DNA of 64,000 bases from Niveispirillum lacus (GCF_002251795.1 NZ_NOXU01000015.1:38774-102773), one strand, 5' to 3'. Counted from the first letter of the stretch, positions 50,940 to 59,761 are shown. Notes: generated by a model from the letters alone, not told the origin. Made by a program: numbers and translations.

Positions 50940-52016
50940 TTACAGCTTCCCGTCGGCAGCGGCGGCCATGTAGGCGTCGGTGAAGCGGAACTTAACCGAC
51001 GCCTTGTTGCCGTAGATCACCCCGCCCGGAAATTCGATCCCGATTGCTTCTGCAGAGGGGGCGCCGTTGCCCAGGAGACCGTGGTCGAACAGGAAGCCCG
51101 CCACCTTCTGCATGGTGGCCTTCGGCTCCGGCCCGCGCACAAAGGCCAGGGCGTCTGCCGGCTTGTAGAACATGCGGGTGGCCTTCAACTGCGCCTCGTA
51201 ACCGGCCAGATCGGTCCCCGATGCCTTACCCATGGCGGTGCGGGCGGCGATGCCGGCGGGCGTGTCGGCGGACATCAGGGCCATGGTTTCATACCAGATG
51301 CCGGCCAGCGCCTTGCCAAAAGCCGGATTGTCCTTCAGCACGTCGGTATTGGCGACCGTCAGGTCGATGATTTCGCCGGGGATCTGGCTGCTGTCGAAGA
51401 CCTTCTTGGCCCCCGGTGTGGCCAGGATCTCGGCGACCAGCGGGTTCCAGGTGACAACCGCCGTTACGTCGGGTGTAGACCAGGCAGCGACCATATCCGC
51501 ATCGGAGGTGGAAACGACGGTGACGTCGTCCTTCTCTGTCATTTTCACGCTTTCCAGCGCGCGGGTCAGCAGGTAATGGCTGACCGAGAACTCTACCAGA
51601 TTAACCTTCTGGCCCTTTATGTCGGATAGCTTGTCCTTGCCCTTCAGGATCACGGCATCATTACCGTTGGAAAAATCACCCACGATGACGGCAGTGGTGT
51701 CGACGCCGCCAGCGGCAGGGATCGACAGAGCGTCCATATTGGTTACGGTGACAGCGTCGAAGGCGCCGGCTGTGTATTGGTTGATGCTTTCAACATAGTC
51801 GTTGAACTGCACCACTTCGATCTTGATGCCATATTTGTCGGCCCATTTCTTGACGATGCCCTGGTCGGCGGCATACTGCCACGGCATCCAGCCAACATAG
51901 ATGGACCAGGCCAGCTTGAACTCCTTTTTCGGCGCCGCAAGGGCGGGAAGGGAGAGCAGCGAGGCGGCAACCAGGCCGGCGGTCAATGTTCCAAGGAAGC
52001 GGCGCGTCTTCATCAT
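50940..52016 (-). CDS. ABC transporter substrate-binding protein (putative guanidine/urea)
   Basis: 358 residues from ATG 52016, or 357 from ATG 52013, which has the better spacing (7 bases) to AGGGG. The signal peptide is RRFLGTLTAGLVAASLLSLP-ALA. The mature protein is a NMT1/SsuA-like type II periplasmic binding protein: FKLAWSIYVGWMPWQYAADQ, IVVGDFSNGNDAVILKGKDK-like and TAVVTWNPLVAEILATPGAK segments. It is the first gene after the guanidine-I riboswitch, so guanidine is the likely ligand rather than taurine or nitrate. Confidence 0.92.
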   Translation of the reverse strand: MMKTRRFLGTLTAGLVAASLLSLPALAAPKKEFKLAWSIYVGWMPWQYAADQGIVKKWADKYGIKIEVVQFNDYVESINQYTAGAFDAVTVTNMDALSIPAAGGVDTTAVIVGDFSNGNDAVILKGKDKLSDIKGQKVNLVEFSVSHYLLTRALESVKMTEKDDVTVVSTSDADMVAAWSTPDVTAVVTWNPLVAEILATPGAKKVFDSSQIPGEIIDLTVANTDVLKDNPAFGKALAGIWYETMALMSADTPAGIAARTAMGKASGTDLAGYEAQLKATRMFYKPADALAFVRGPEPKATMQKVAGFLFDHGLLGNGAPSAEAIGIEFPGGVIYGNKASVKFRFTDAYMAAAADGKL

Positions 52017-52078
52017 CCAACCCCTGTCGTTCCAAACCGGTTTTGGGGTTGGCGGAGACCAGAAGGGGGCGCCAACCC
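52017..52078 (-). promoter_or_regulatory. Riboswitch expression platform
   Basis: Three segments can pair alternatively. Segment A (52070-52078, RNA GGGUUGGCG) pairs 9 bp with segment B (52046-52054). Segment B (52045-52052) also pairs 8 bp with the Shine-Dalgarno region C (52017-52024). A:B leaves the ribosome site open; B:C hides it. There is no U-run, so translational control is likely. Confidence 0.6.
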
Positions 52079-52084
52079 ACCTCG

Positions 52085-52195
52085 ATCTCCCGGGCTTTTG
52101 TCCCGCCGTGTACCAATCTACGCCTGTACGCGGCGGTGATTGGCGGCAGCTCTCGGACCGAACACCGTGATCACACGGCTGGAACCCTAGCCACC
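52085..52195 (-). ncRNA. Guanidine-I (ykkC) riboswitch
   Basis: Read on the minus strand, the conserved blocks of the ykkC/guanidine-I class occur in order: CTAGGGTTCC (52181-52190), CGGTCCGAGAGCTGCC (~52145-52160) and GGGACAAAAGCCCGGGAGA (52086-52104). The variable hairpins lie between them. This riboswitch binds free guanidinium and commonly precedes urea-carboxylase-like, DUF1989 and ABC transporter genes, as here. It sits ~70 bases before the binding-protein start and ~10 bases after the predicted transcription start. Confidence 0.95.
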
Positions 52196-52214
52196 TTTAA
52201 TGCCACGGAGCAAC

Positions 52215-52229
52215 GCAAGCGTCGTGCCA
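52215..52229 (-). promoter_or_regulatory. Consensus sigma-54 promoter of the guanidine operon
   Basis: Minus-strand TGGCACG-ACGC-TTGC is a perfect match to the TGGCACG-N4-TTGC consensus, with GG and GC at the -24/-12 spacing. It is 20 bases upstream of the first conserved riboswitch block and points to nitrogen (RpoN/NtrC-type) control. No NtrC site was identified. Confidence 0.85.
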
Positions 52230-52492
52230 CGCTGTAAATGCCGGAAATGCTGACACTGCCAACCGACTATGGCGCTCCCGCGTGCAGGTTGCCCCCAAGT
52301 CGCGCCTTAAAAATAGGCAATGTCTGGTTCTGGGGCCGTGTATGGCGGTGGGCGGGGCTTCGCTCCTGCCGCATGGCCAATGCCCCCTACGGATATGGCG
52401 GTATCGTTGCTGTCATGCACACACCGTTGACAGGCTTCGGTGGCTGGGGCCATGTGCTGCTGCGACTGTTTCACCCACCGGAGTATGCCCTC

Positions 52493-53002
52493 GTGGTCGA
52501 ACGCTTTATTGAGCGCACCCTTTACGCCTGCCGCTGGCTGCTGGTCCCGATGTATCTTTGTCTGGCCGTGGTCCTGGTTGCTTTTACGGTCCGTTTTGGG
52601 GTGGAACTGGTCGATCTGTTCGATTACGCCCTGTACGGGGAGAGTGAGGCTGACCTAATTCTGGCCGCCCTGACCCTTGTTGATCTGGTGCTGGTGGGCA
52701 GCCTCGTGATCATGGTCATGATCAGCGGCTATGAGAATTTCGTCTCCCGCATCGAACTGGACGACGATGATGAAAAGCTGTCCTGGTTGGGTAAGCTGGA
52801 CAGCGGCACCTTGAAGGTGAAGGTTGCCGCCTCGATCGTTGCTATTTCGTCCATTCATCTGCTGAAAAGTTTCATGGACGCAGATCAGGTCACCAACGAC
52901 AAGCTGATGTGGCTCGTCATCATCCATCTGACTTTTGTTGTTTCTGCGGTCCTCATGGGGTGGCTTGATAAGCTGTCCTTCGGCAGCAAGCCCAAGCCGT
53001 GA
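52493..53002 (+). CDS. YqhA/UPF0114-like inner-membrane protein
   Basis: 169 residues from GTG 52493, supported by GGAG nine bases upstream and by the length and N-terminus of the family ([21 protein letters not shown]. coli YqhA is 164 residues). The open frame extends back to 52238, but that part overlaps the sigma-54 promoter region of the guanidine operon and lacks a ribosome site. There are about four membrane helices with a conserved [20 protein letters not shown] segment. The function is unknown. Confidence 0.75.
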   Translation: MVERFIERTLYACRWLLVPMYLCLAVVLVAFTVRFGVELVDLFDYALYGESEADLILAALTLVDLVLVGSLVIMVMISGYENFVSRIELDDDDEKLSWLGKLDSGTLKVKVAASIVAISSIHLLKSFMDADQVTNDKLMWLVIIHLTFVVSAVLMGWLDKLSFGSKPKP

Positions 53003-53125
53003 TCCCGGCAGCGCGGGCAGGAGGCAACAAGACAAAGGCACGCGGACCCGATGGTAGGCTGGTGGGTGTGACCGTTGATTGCAGCAGTGCAATTTACCGT
53101 CCAAGTTTCCAAAAATTTATTTAAA

Positions 53126-53146
53126 ATATCCCAAATACTGGGATAT
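53126..53146. promoter_or_regulatory. Inverted repeat upstream of the solute-binding protein gene
   Basis: ATATCCCA-AATAC-TGGGATAT lies in an AT-rich stretch (53103-53150), unusual here, 42 bases before the gene start; TAAAAT at 53122-53127 could be a -10. It is a candidate operator. Confidence 0.5.
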
Positions 53147-53187
53147 GTAAGCGAGCGCTGGTGCGTGGTGCGGAGGGGTAAACCCGG

Positions 53188-54009
53188 ATGGGCGGTCTGA
53201 ATAGCGCAGTGTGCGGATTGTTCTGGGCCGTTTTCAGCGCCATCGTGATGTGTGCAAATGTGCAAGCCCGTCCGCTGACCTTTGCTTATGGCGACCATAA
53301 TGAGGCGCCCTTCGCCATCGTGAAGGATGGGGAACTGAAAGGCGGCTTCGCTCTGGAGTTCGGGCGTTCACTGGCGGACCGTCTGGGTATGGAGGCCGCC
53401 TTCCGGTTTGTGCCGCGTAACCGGATTTCGGCCGAAATCGCTGGCGGCTCAGTGGATGCGTATTGTCTGGCAGCCCAGCCTTACTATCCAGGCTTCAGTG
53501 CGGATCACTTCACCACCCCGCTGTTTACGGATCAGGATGTTATTCTGCTATCAGCAGGCCTTCGTGGTCCGGCGGATTTGTCCAGCCTGACGGGCGCACG
53601 GATCGGGGCGGTGCTGGGTTTCATCTACCCCGCCTCGGTTGAGGCCTTGTTCGCAGATCACCAGGCGGAAAGGATTGATGCACGCAATGCCGAGGCCAAT
53701 CTTCGCAAACTCCATAGCGGACGACTGGATGCGGTGATTCTGCCCATGGCGGCATGGCGGCTGGCCTTGTCTCGGGACCAGAGCCTAGCAGGCCTTGTGC
53801 GAAAGGATGTTATACCTGTGGCAGTTCGGGACCGGGTCTGCTTGGTCAGCCCGTCCAGCCCCGCTTCTGTGCCAGAAATCAACGCCGCCATCCAATCTTT
53901 GGTGGCCGATGGATCACTTCCTGCCCTGGTACGGGCCTCCGGACTGGAAATGTCGGGGGCGCAATCCGCGGGCCTACACATGTCCAGCCCGATCCCCTCC
54001 CGTCGGTAG
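53188..54009 (+). CDS. Periplasmic solute-binding family 3-like protein
   Basis: 273 residues. A signal peptide-like N-terminus (GLFWAVFSAIVMCANVQA) precedes a type 3 solute-binding fold: PLTFAYGDHNEAPFAIVKDG, FALEFGRSLADRLGMEAAF, LTGARIGAVLGFIYPASVEA and NLRKLHSGRLDAVILPMAAW. There is no transporter permease or ATPase beside it, so it could be a sensor input or stand-alone ligand binder; the ligand is unknown. The start follows GGAGGGGT. Confidence 0.75.
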   Translation: MGGLNSAVCGLFWAVFSAIVMCANVQARPLTFAYGDHNEAPFAIVKDGELKGGFALEFGRSLADRLGMEAAFRFVPRNRISAEIAGGSVDAYCLAAQPYYPGFSADHFTTPLFTDQDVILLSAGLRGPADLSSLTGARIGAVLGFIYPASVEALFADHQAERIDARNAEANLRKLHSGRLDAVILPMAAWRLALSRDQSLAGLVRKDVIPVAVRDRVCLVSPSSPASVPEINAAIQSLVADGSLPALVRASGLEMSGAQSAGLHMSSPIPSRR

Positions 54010-54140
54010 ATGGGTTTTCTGTCGGCTGGGGTGCCGCTACGCCAGCCACTGCCGTGGTACAGCCCAATCACAGATCGGGCTGCGGTTGGCGGGGGCGCTT
54101 GGTAGAACCTGTTTCCGGTCAACGAAAATACATTGCAGCG

Positions 54141-54395
54141 TCAATCCAGAAGACCGTCAATATCGGTCATCAGCCGCTGGCGCCTTTGCACCACAGGTGC
54201 AGTGTCGGCCGGAAGGCTGTCCGCAGCCATTGGTGGTGGGGCACCATCCACAGGCCCGGCATCGCCTGCCAACACATTGGCGACAGCAGCGCGTACCGCA
54301 TCCCGGCGGTCGGCCGGTACCCAGAATTCTAGACGCACAAGCCCTGCCGCTTTGCGCCGGGCGCGTGCCCTGATTTGCCGGATCGCGTCGCTCAT
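54141..54395 (-). CDS. Small hypothetical protein (antitoxin-like N-terminus)
   Basis: 84 residues. SDAIRQIRARARRKAAGLVR, then LEFWVPADRRDAVRAAVANV, resembles the N-terminal part of some MazE-like antitoxins or RHH proteins (short strand with a following helix). The C-terminal half is Pro/Asp rich (VDGAPPPMAADSLPADT) and ends TDIDGLLD. No toxin gene is adjacent. The start has AAGGGGTGACAGG upstream. It may be a DNA-binding protein; assignment is tentative. Confidence 0.55.
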   Translation of the reverse strand: MSDAIRQIRARARRKAAGLVRLEFWVPADRRDAVRAAVANVLAGDAGPVDGAPPPMAADSLPADTAPVVQRRQRLMTDIDGLLD

Positions 54396-54532
54396 CCTGT
54401 CACCCCTTCAGATGTGACCAGATTAGTGCAACCTGCGTGCGAATGGAAAGTGCTGCCCATGCTTGGCCGTCATTCCGGGATGGTTGCGGGGGCCGACCGC
54501 GTCAGCCGCTCGCTCTGCCGTCGGCCACGCGG

Positions 54533-57500
54533 CTATGCCAATGCCGCTGTAATCGCATCCTGCTGCTCCGTTGTCATGCTGGCCAATTGCCCACTGGTGA
54601 AAGAGCGCAACTGGATTTCGGTCATGGATTGGAACTGGAAGGGGGTCAGCGCTGTGATTTGTCCAGCGGTCAGTGCAGCAATCTGTTCCACCTTCACCCC
54701 GGTTAACTGTACTGCGCTCAACTGCCCGATCTGTGCCGGTGTCAGATTGGTGAACTGGGTGGTGCTGAGCGCACCGATCTGCGTGGGAGACAATTGCGCG
54801 AATTGGGTGCTGGTCAGGGATTGAAGCTGTGTGCCGGCCAGGTTGGCGATCTGGGTGTTCGACATGCCGCCAATCTGGGTCGGCGACAGCGCCGCGATCT
54901 GCTGGCTGCTGAGTGAGCGCAACTGGACCCGCAGCAAGGCGGACAACTGGGTGCCAGTCATGCCGGCAATCGCCGTGGTGGTCAGGTCCTGGATCTGCGT
55001 GGTCGTCAGGGACTGGATCTGGCTGGTGGCCAGACCATTGACCTGGGCCGCCGTCAAAGCGCTGATATGGCCAGTCCCAAGGCTGGCCAGGGCGGTCGCT
55101 GGGGCCGATCCCAAGGCCGTCGGCGTGATGACCTGCAACTGTGATGGCAGAAGGGCGGACAACTGCGTTGCATTCACCTGGCTCATGAAGCCCGTCTCAA
55201 GGCTTGCCAACTGTGTGGTTGACAGGCTGGCGACCTGTGTTGCGCTCAATGCGTTTGTCTGTACGGCACTCAACCCGTTGAGACGGGCCGGGGCGATCTG
55301 AGAAATTTGTGTTGTGGTCAGGGCCTGGATTTGTGTTGTGCCCAGGGCTGCGAATTGTGTCGCGCTCAACGCCGACAGTTGCGTGGCGGTCATGACCTCA
55401 ACCTGGGCACCAGACAGTCCAGCGACAAAGCTGCTGGACAGTCCCTGAATCTGCGTCGCCGAGAGGGACGCCAGCCTCGTCTCCGTCAGGTAACCGGCCT
55501 GTGTTGCGGTAAGTCCCGACAGTTGTGTGCTGGTCAGCGCGGCCAGATCAGTGGTGGTCAGGGCCTGCAACTGCGCCGCCGTCAGGGTGCCGATTTGGGC
55601 AGCGCTGAAGGAAGCGGCATTAGAACCGGCGATGGCCTGGAACTTGGCAGCATCCAGTGACCCCACCTGTGTTGGTGACAGGGCGGCAATCTGGGCATTG
55701 GTCAATGCGCCGATCTGTTGATCACTGAATGAGTTCAACAGGCCGGTTGACAGGCCGGAGACCACGGTCGGCGGGATCGCCGCAATCTGGCTGTTCGACA
55801 GATTCTCCAGATGGTCGTAGCTGAGGGCGTTCAGTTGACCCGCCGACAGGCCTGATATCTGCGTCGTGGTGAGATTGCTCACCTGACTGGGATAGATGCC
55901 GGCAAACTGCGAAATCTGGATGAACTTGACCTGGGCCGCCGACAGCGCCTGAAACTGGGCCGGGCTCATCGTTGCAAGCTGTCCAGAACGCAGCCCCTCG
56001 ATACCCGACGTGCTGATCGCGGCCACCTGGCTGGGGGACAGAAGCTCGAACTGAAGATCGCTGATCGTGCCAATCTGGGCTGAAGACAAGGCGCCGATCT
56101 GCGCCGGCGAAATCGCTGCCAACTGAGTGGGGGTCAGCATCGGCATGTTGACGGCATCAATGGCGGCGAACTGGGCCGGGGTCAGGGCCTGAAGCTGGAG
56201 CGGGCTCAAAACAGAGACCTGGTCAGGGCGCAGGGCAGCCAGCATGGTCGTGCTGAAGCCCGCCATCTGCGTCACACTCAGGGTGGAGATCTGCTCTTCG
56301 TTCAGCGCGCTGACCTGGGTTCCTGTCAGGCCAGACAAGGTTGCTGCCGGGAAGGATGCGATCTGGGCGGGCGACAAGGCGGCGAGTTGCTGCGGGCTCA
56401 AAGACCGAACCTGCGCGCTGGTCAGTCCGGCAATCTGGCTCAGGCTGAGGCCGGCCACGCGCTCGGGGCTCAAGCCATTCAGTTGATCGGTGGTCAGGCT
56501 CCCGACCTGAAGGGCGGTCATGCCGTTCAGCAGTTCATCGGGCAGATTGGACAGTTGATCCGTTGTCAGCCCGGCAATCACCGTCGACGACAATTCGGTG
56601 AACTGTGACACGCGCAACTGGTTCAGGCTGCCTTCCGGCAACGCCGCCACCTGTTCGGGTTTGAGGGCACGAAGCTGCGCCACTGACAGGCTGCCAAATT
56701 GGCTCGCACTCAACATGCCGATCCGGCTGGGCGTCAGGTTGCCAATGTGGGTTGCTGCCACGCCGGTCAACTGTTCGGGTGTGATCTCCTGGAACCGCTG
56801 ATCACTCAACGCGTTCAGTTGCGTTGCGGACAGCCCGGCGATCTGCGTTGCGGACAGGCCCGTGAACTGGTCACCGGACAATTCGGCAAAGAACACCGTA
56901 TCGGCCCCGGCGATCTGGCTTGCGGTCAGAGCCGCCAGTTGCTCCGGTGTCAAGGCGCGGACCTGCGGTTCGGACAGGCTGTTAAGCTGTGTCACGCTAA
57001 GGTTCCGTACCTGGGCTGGCGACAGGGTGGCAATCTGATCTGTCGACATTTGGGTGATGCGTTCGCTGGACAGGCCCGTGATCTGTGTTGTCGACAGCGC
57101 CGCGAGCTGTTCGGGGGACAGGCTGGCCAATTGTTCCCCGTTCAATGCGTTCAACTGAGGCAAGGACAAGCTGGCAAGCTGTGCACCTGTCATCTGGGCG
57201 ATCTGGCCACCGGTCAGCAACGACATCTGGTCGGCTGTCAGCCCTTTCACCTGTGCCGGCGTCAACTGGGCAAGCTGTTCCGGGGTCAGGGCGGAAATTT
57301 CTTCCGCCTGAAGGACACCGATCTGGGTGGTGGTCAGACCCAGCAATTGTGTGGCTGACAGACTGGCGATCTGCTCGCCGGTCAGGGCGCTGATCTGTGT
57401 GACCGAAAGGGCGCCGATATTGCCAGCCGACAGGCCGGACAATTGCGTCACCGTCAGCATCCCCACCTGGCCCTCTGTCAGACCCCTGACCTGGGTGGCC

Positions 57501-59602
57501 GTCAGCGTGGTGATCTGGTCAGCCGACAAGACGGCCAACTGGTCCGGGGTCAGGGCAGACAGGGCTGTGACGGTCAGGTTGCGGACCTGGTCGGTGCTCA
57601 GATTGGCGATATTCTCGGGGGTGAGGCCGGAAATCTGCCCATCATTCAAGGATGCCATCTGCGAAGCTGTCAGACCAACCAACTGCTCGCCCGTCAGCCA
57701 GGAAAGCTGTGCATTATTTAATCCGCCCAGGGCAGAAGGCGAAAGGCCGGCCAGTTGTGTCCGGGTCAGTGCCTCAATCTGTGTCTGGTTCAAAGCAGCG
57801 GTCTGTGTGGCGCTCATGCCCCGGATCTGCGCACTGGACAGACCGGACAGCAAAGTCGGGCCCATGGCAGAAAGCTGTTCGGCGGTGATGGCGCCCACCT
57901 GCGTCGCGGTGAGATTGCGCAGCTGTGTCTCGGACAGGCTTTCAAGCTGTTCCGGTCGCATGGCGCCAATCTGTGTCGGCACAAGTGCTGCCACCTGGGC
58001 GACGGTCATGGCGCCCAACTGCGTGGCGGCAAGGTCGTTCAACTTATCGCTGGACAAACCTCTGACCTGGGCTGGGCTGAGGGCCGCGACCTGTCGTTCG
58101 CTAAGGGCCGCGATCTGATCGGGCAGCAAGCTGTTAACCTGTGTCACCGACAGGGCCCGTAGCTGTTCCGGGGTCAGTGTACTCACCAGGCTGGCATCCA
58201 GGCCTGCCACCTGCTCCGCCGTCAGGGCCCCAACCTGGCTGGCGGTCAGTGCTGACATTTGTGTCGTGGTGAGGCTGGCCAGCCGCCCTTCCGGCAGTGC
58301 CCGGATCTGCGTTGCCGTCAGGGCGTTCAGTTGAGCCCGGCCAAGACCGGCAAATTGCTCCTCGGACAGTTGCCCCATCTGGGTGACGGTCAGTGCCCGG
58401 ATCTGGTTGGTGGTCAACCCGTTCAACTGCGCGGTGCTCAACGCGGCCAGCTTGTCATCGGTCAAGGTGGCGATTTTGCCGGCAGACAGATTGGCCAACT
58501 GGGCTGTGGTCAGCGCTGCAACATGTTCCCCATTCAGGCCGCCGAACTGTTCGGTGGTCAGGGCGGAAATCTGGGCGGCATTGAAACCTTGCACCTGCTC
58601 AGGTGTCAGGCTGGTGAGTTTGGAGGTTGGGAACCACTTAACCTGTGTCGCCGTGAAGCCAGCCAATTGCGTCGGGGACAGGGACGCCAACTGCCCCTCT
58701 GTCATTGCCGCAATCTGGCTTTGGGTCATGCCTTTGATCTGGGTGACTGACAATTCGCCGATCTGTTCACCCGACAGGTTGGCGAACTGGTCGTTGGTCA
58801 GGGCCGCGACCTGTGACGCTGTCATCCCCCTTAACTGGCTGGTCAACAGGCCCGCAATCACGTCGCTGTCCAGGCCCTTGATCTGTGCCGGGGTCAGGCT
58901 GCCTACCTGGGACGCGCTAAAGCCCGCCCATTGCACCGGGGTCAGCCCGTTCATCTGGGTTGCGGTCAGGCTCTTCATCTGTGTGGGTGTCAGGGCCGAC
59001 AATTGCGTGGCCGAGAACCGGGACAGTGTGTCGCTCGTCAGGGACTTCAACTGGGCTGCGGTCAGGCTTTTCAGCTTTGTGCCGGCAATCACGCCGATCT
59101 GGCTGTCATCAAGACTGTTCAACTGCGCCGATGACAGTACCGCCAGTTGGCTTGCCGTCATGGCGCCGATCTGGTCATCGCTGAAATAGGTCATCTGGGT
59201 TGCGGTCAGGGCCCGCAACTGCGGTGCCGTAAAGGCCGCGACCTGTTCAGTCGACAGCGCGGCAATTTTTTCCGCTGTCAGCAAGGCCACGCTTCGCGGA
59301 GTCATCCCCCGGATCTGACTGAGCGACATGGCGGAGAAATCCTCCGCCTCCAGCGCATTGAACTGGGTGTCGTTCAATGCAGCAAGCTGGGCCGCTGTGA
59401 AACCGATCTGGCTGGACGAAAGGGCACCGATCTGTGCGGCGGTAAGGCCACCAATCTGCCTGACGGAAATGGCGCCGACCTGCGCTTTTGACAGTTCCCC
59501 GATCTGACCCAGGGTGAAGGAGCCGATCTGTTCGGCCGTCAGCGAAGCCATCGCCCGCAAGGGGATTTCGCTGATGGAGTTGTAGGAACTGATCGCAACC
59601 AT
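54533..59602 (-). CDS. Giant octapeptide-repeat protein (1689 aa)
   Basis: After ~18 residues (MVAISSYNSISEIPLRAM) nearly the whole chain is a tandem array of roughly 200 octapeptides of the form L[ST]xxQ[ILVMF]xx, e.g. LTATQVRG, LSPEQLAA, LTTTQIGV. A few 7- or 9-residue units shift the register (for instance near IGFTAAQ and at GADTVFFAE). The S/T-x-x-Q spacing is that of a helix N-capping box with a hydrophobic residue on each side, so a solenoid of very short helices is plausible. No cysteine, signal peptide or membrane segment is seen; it ends TTEQQDAITAALA. A sigma-54-like promoter lies upstream. I know no function for it. Confidence 0.85.
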   Translation of the reverse strand: MVAISSYNSISEIPLRAMASLTAEQIGSFTLGQIGELSKAQVGAISVRQIGGLTAAQIGALSSSQIGFTAAQLAALNDTQFNALEAEDFSAMSLSQIRGMTPRSVALLTAEKIAALSTEQVAAFTAPQLRALTATQMTYFSDDQIGAMTASQLAVLSSAQLNSLDDSQIGVIAGTKLKSLTAAQLKSLTSDTLSRFSATQLSALTPTQMKSLTATQMNGLTPVQWAGFSASQVGSLTPAQIKGLDSDVIAGLLTSQLRGMTASQVAALTNDQFANLSGEQIGELSVTQIKGMTQSQIAAMTEGQLASLSPTQLAGFTATQVKWFPTSKLTSLTPEQVQGFNAAQISALTTEQFGGLNGEHVAALTTAQLANLSAGKIATLTDDKLAALSTAQLNGLTTNQIRALTVTQMGQLSEEQFAGLGRAQLNALTATQIRALPEGRLASLTTTQMSALTASQVGALTAEQVAGLDASLVSTLTPEQLRALSVTQVNSLLPDQIAALSERQVAALSPAQVRGLSSDKLNDLAATQLGAMTVAQVAALVPTQIGAMRPEQLESLSETQLRNLTATQVGAITAEQLSAMGPTLLSGLSSAQIRGMSATQTAALNQTQIEALTRTQLAGLSPSALGGLNNAQLSWLTGEQLVGLTASQMASLNDGQISGLTPENIANLSTDQVRNLTVTALSALTPDQLAVLSADQITTLTATQVRGLTEGQVGMLTVTQLSGLSAGNIGALSVTQISALTGEQIASLSATQLLGLTTTQIGVLQAEEISALTPEQLAQLTPAQVKGLTADQMSLLTGGQIAQMTGAQLASLSLPQLNALNGEQLASLSPEQLAALSTTQITGLSSERITQMSTDQIATLSPAQVRNLSVTQLNSLSEPQVRALTPEQLAALTASQIAGADTVFFAELSGDQFTGLSATQIAGLSATQLNALSDQRFQEITPEQLTGVAATHIGNLTPSRIGMLSASQFGSLSVAQLRALKPEQVAALPEGSLNQLRVSQFTELSSTVIAGLTTDQLSNLPDELLNGMTALQVGSLTTDQLNGLSPERVAGLSLSQIAGLTSAQVRSLSPQQLAALSPAQIASFPAATLSGLTGTQVSALNEEQISTLSVTQMAGFSTTMLAALRPDQVSVLSPLQLQALTPAQFAAIDAVNMPMLTPTQLAAISPAQIGALSSAQIGTISDLQFELLSPSQVAAISTSGIEGLRSGQLATMSPAQFQALSAAQVKFIQISQFAGIYPSQVSNLTTTQISGLSAGQLNALSYDHLENLSNSQIAAIPPTVVSGLSTGLLNSFSDQQIGALTNAQIAALSPTQVGSLDAAKFQAIAGSNAASFSAAQIGTLTAAQLQALTTTDLAALTSTQLSGLTATQAGYLTETRLASLSATQIQGLSSSFVAGLSGAQVEVMTATQLSALSATQFAALGTTQIQALTTTQISQIAPARLNGLSAVQTNALSATQVASLSTTQLASLETGFMSQVNATQLSALLPSQLQVITPTALGSAPATALASLGTGHISALTAAQVNGLATSQIQSLTTTQIQDLTTTAIAGMTGTQLSALLRVQLRSLSSQQIAALSPTQIGGMSNTQIANLAGTQLQSLTSTQFAQLSPTQIGALSTTQFTNLTPAQIGQLSAVQLTGVKVEQIAALTAGQITALTPFQFQSMTEIQLRSFTSGQLASMTTEQQDAITAALA
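54560..59550 (-). repeat. 24-bp coding repeat array of the octapeptide protein
   Basis: The octapeptides give a degenerate 24-bp DNA period over ~5 kb. Third-position and variable-site divergence is high and no long identical blocks were seen, so the array is old or under diversifying pressure rather than a recent expansion. Confidence 0.85.
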
Positions 59603-59645
59603 GTCTGGCTCTTTCGTTCATGGATTTACCAACCGGGAACCCATA

Positions 59646-59661
59646 AGCAAGAGCCGGGCCA
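59646..59661 (-). promoter_or_regulatory. Sigma-54-like promoter of the octapeptide-repeat gene
   Basis: Minus-strand TGGCCCG-GCTC-TTGCT has one mismatch to the consensus and the same TGGCCCG -24 element as the flgK promoter. The predicted start is ~33 bases before the ATG at 59602. Confidence 0.7.
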
Positions 59662-59704
59662 AGTTTTTGGCCCTCGTTGCAGGAAAAATTTGCCGCGCGA
59701 TGAA

Positions 59705-59738
59705 AAAACCCCGCCGGCCGGAGGGCGGGCGGGGTTTT
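59705..59738 (-). terminator. Terminator of the chemoreceptor gene
   Basis: AAAACCCCGCC (59705-59715) pairs with GGCGGGGTTTT (59728-59738). The minus strand ends in a T run, separating the chemoreceptor gene from the repeat-protein gene. Confidence 0.8.
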
Positions 59739-59761
59739 GCGCGGCTAGCGTGGGACTGTGG

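Noticed and set aside
52238..52492. Upstream extension of the YqhA-like gene
   Set aside because: It begins nine bases from the divergent sigma-54 promoter, has no ribosome site, and exceeds the usual family length by ~85 residues.
54560..59550. Dense 24-bp repeats that could be read as a CRISPR or satellite array
   Set aside because: The units are contiguous, degenerate and keep one open reading frame with an octapeptide period. There are no spacers.
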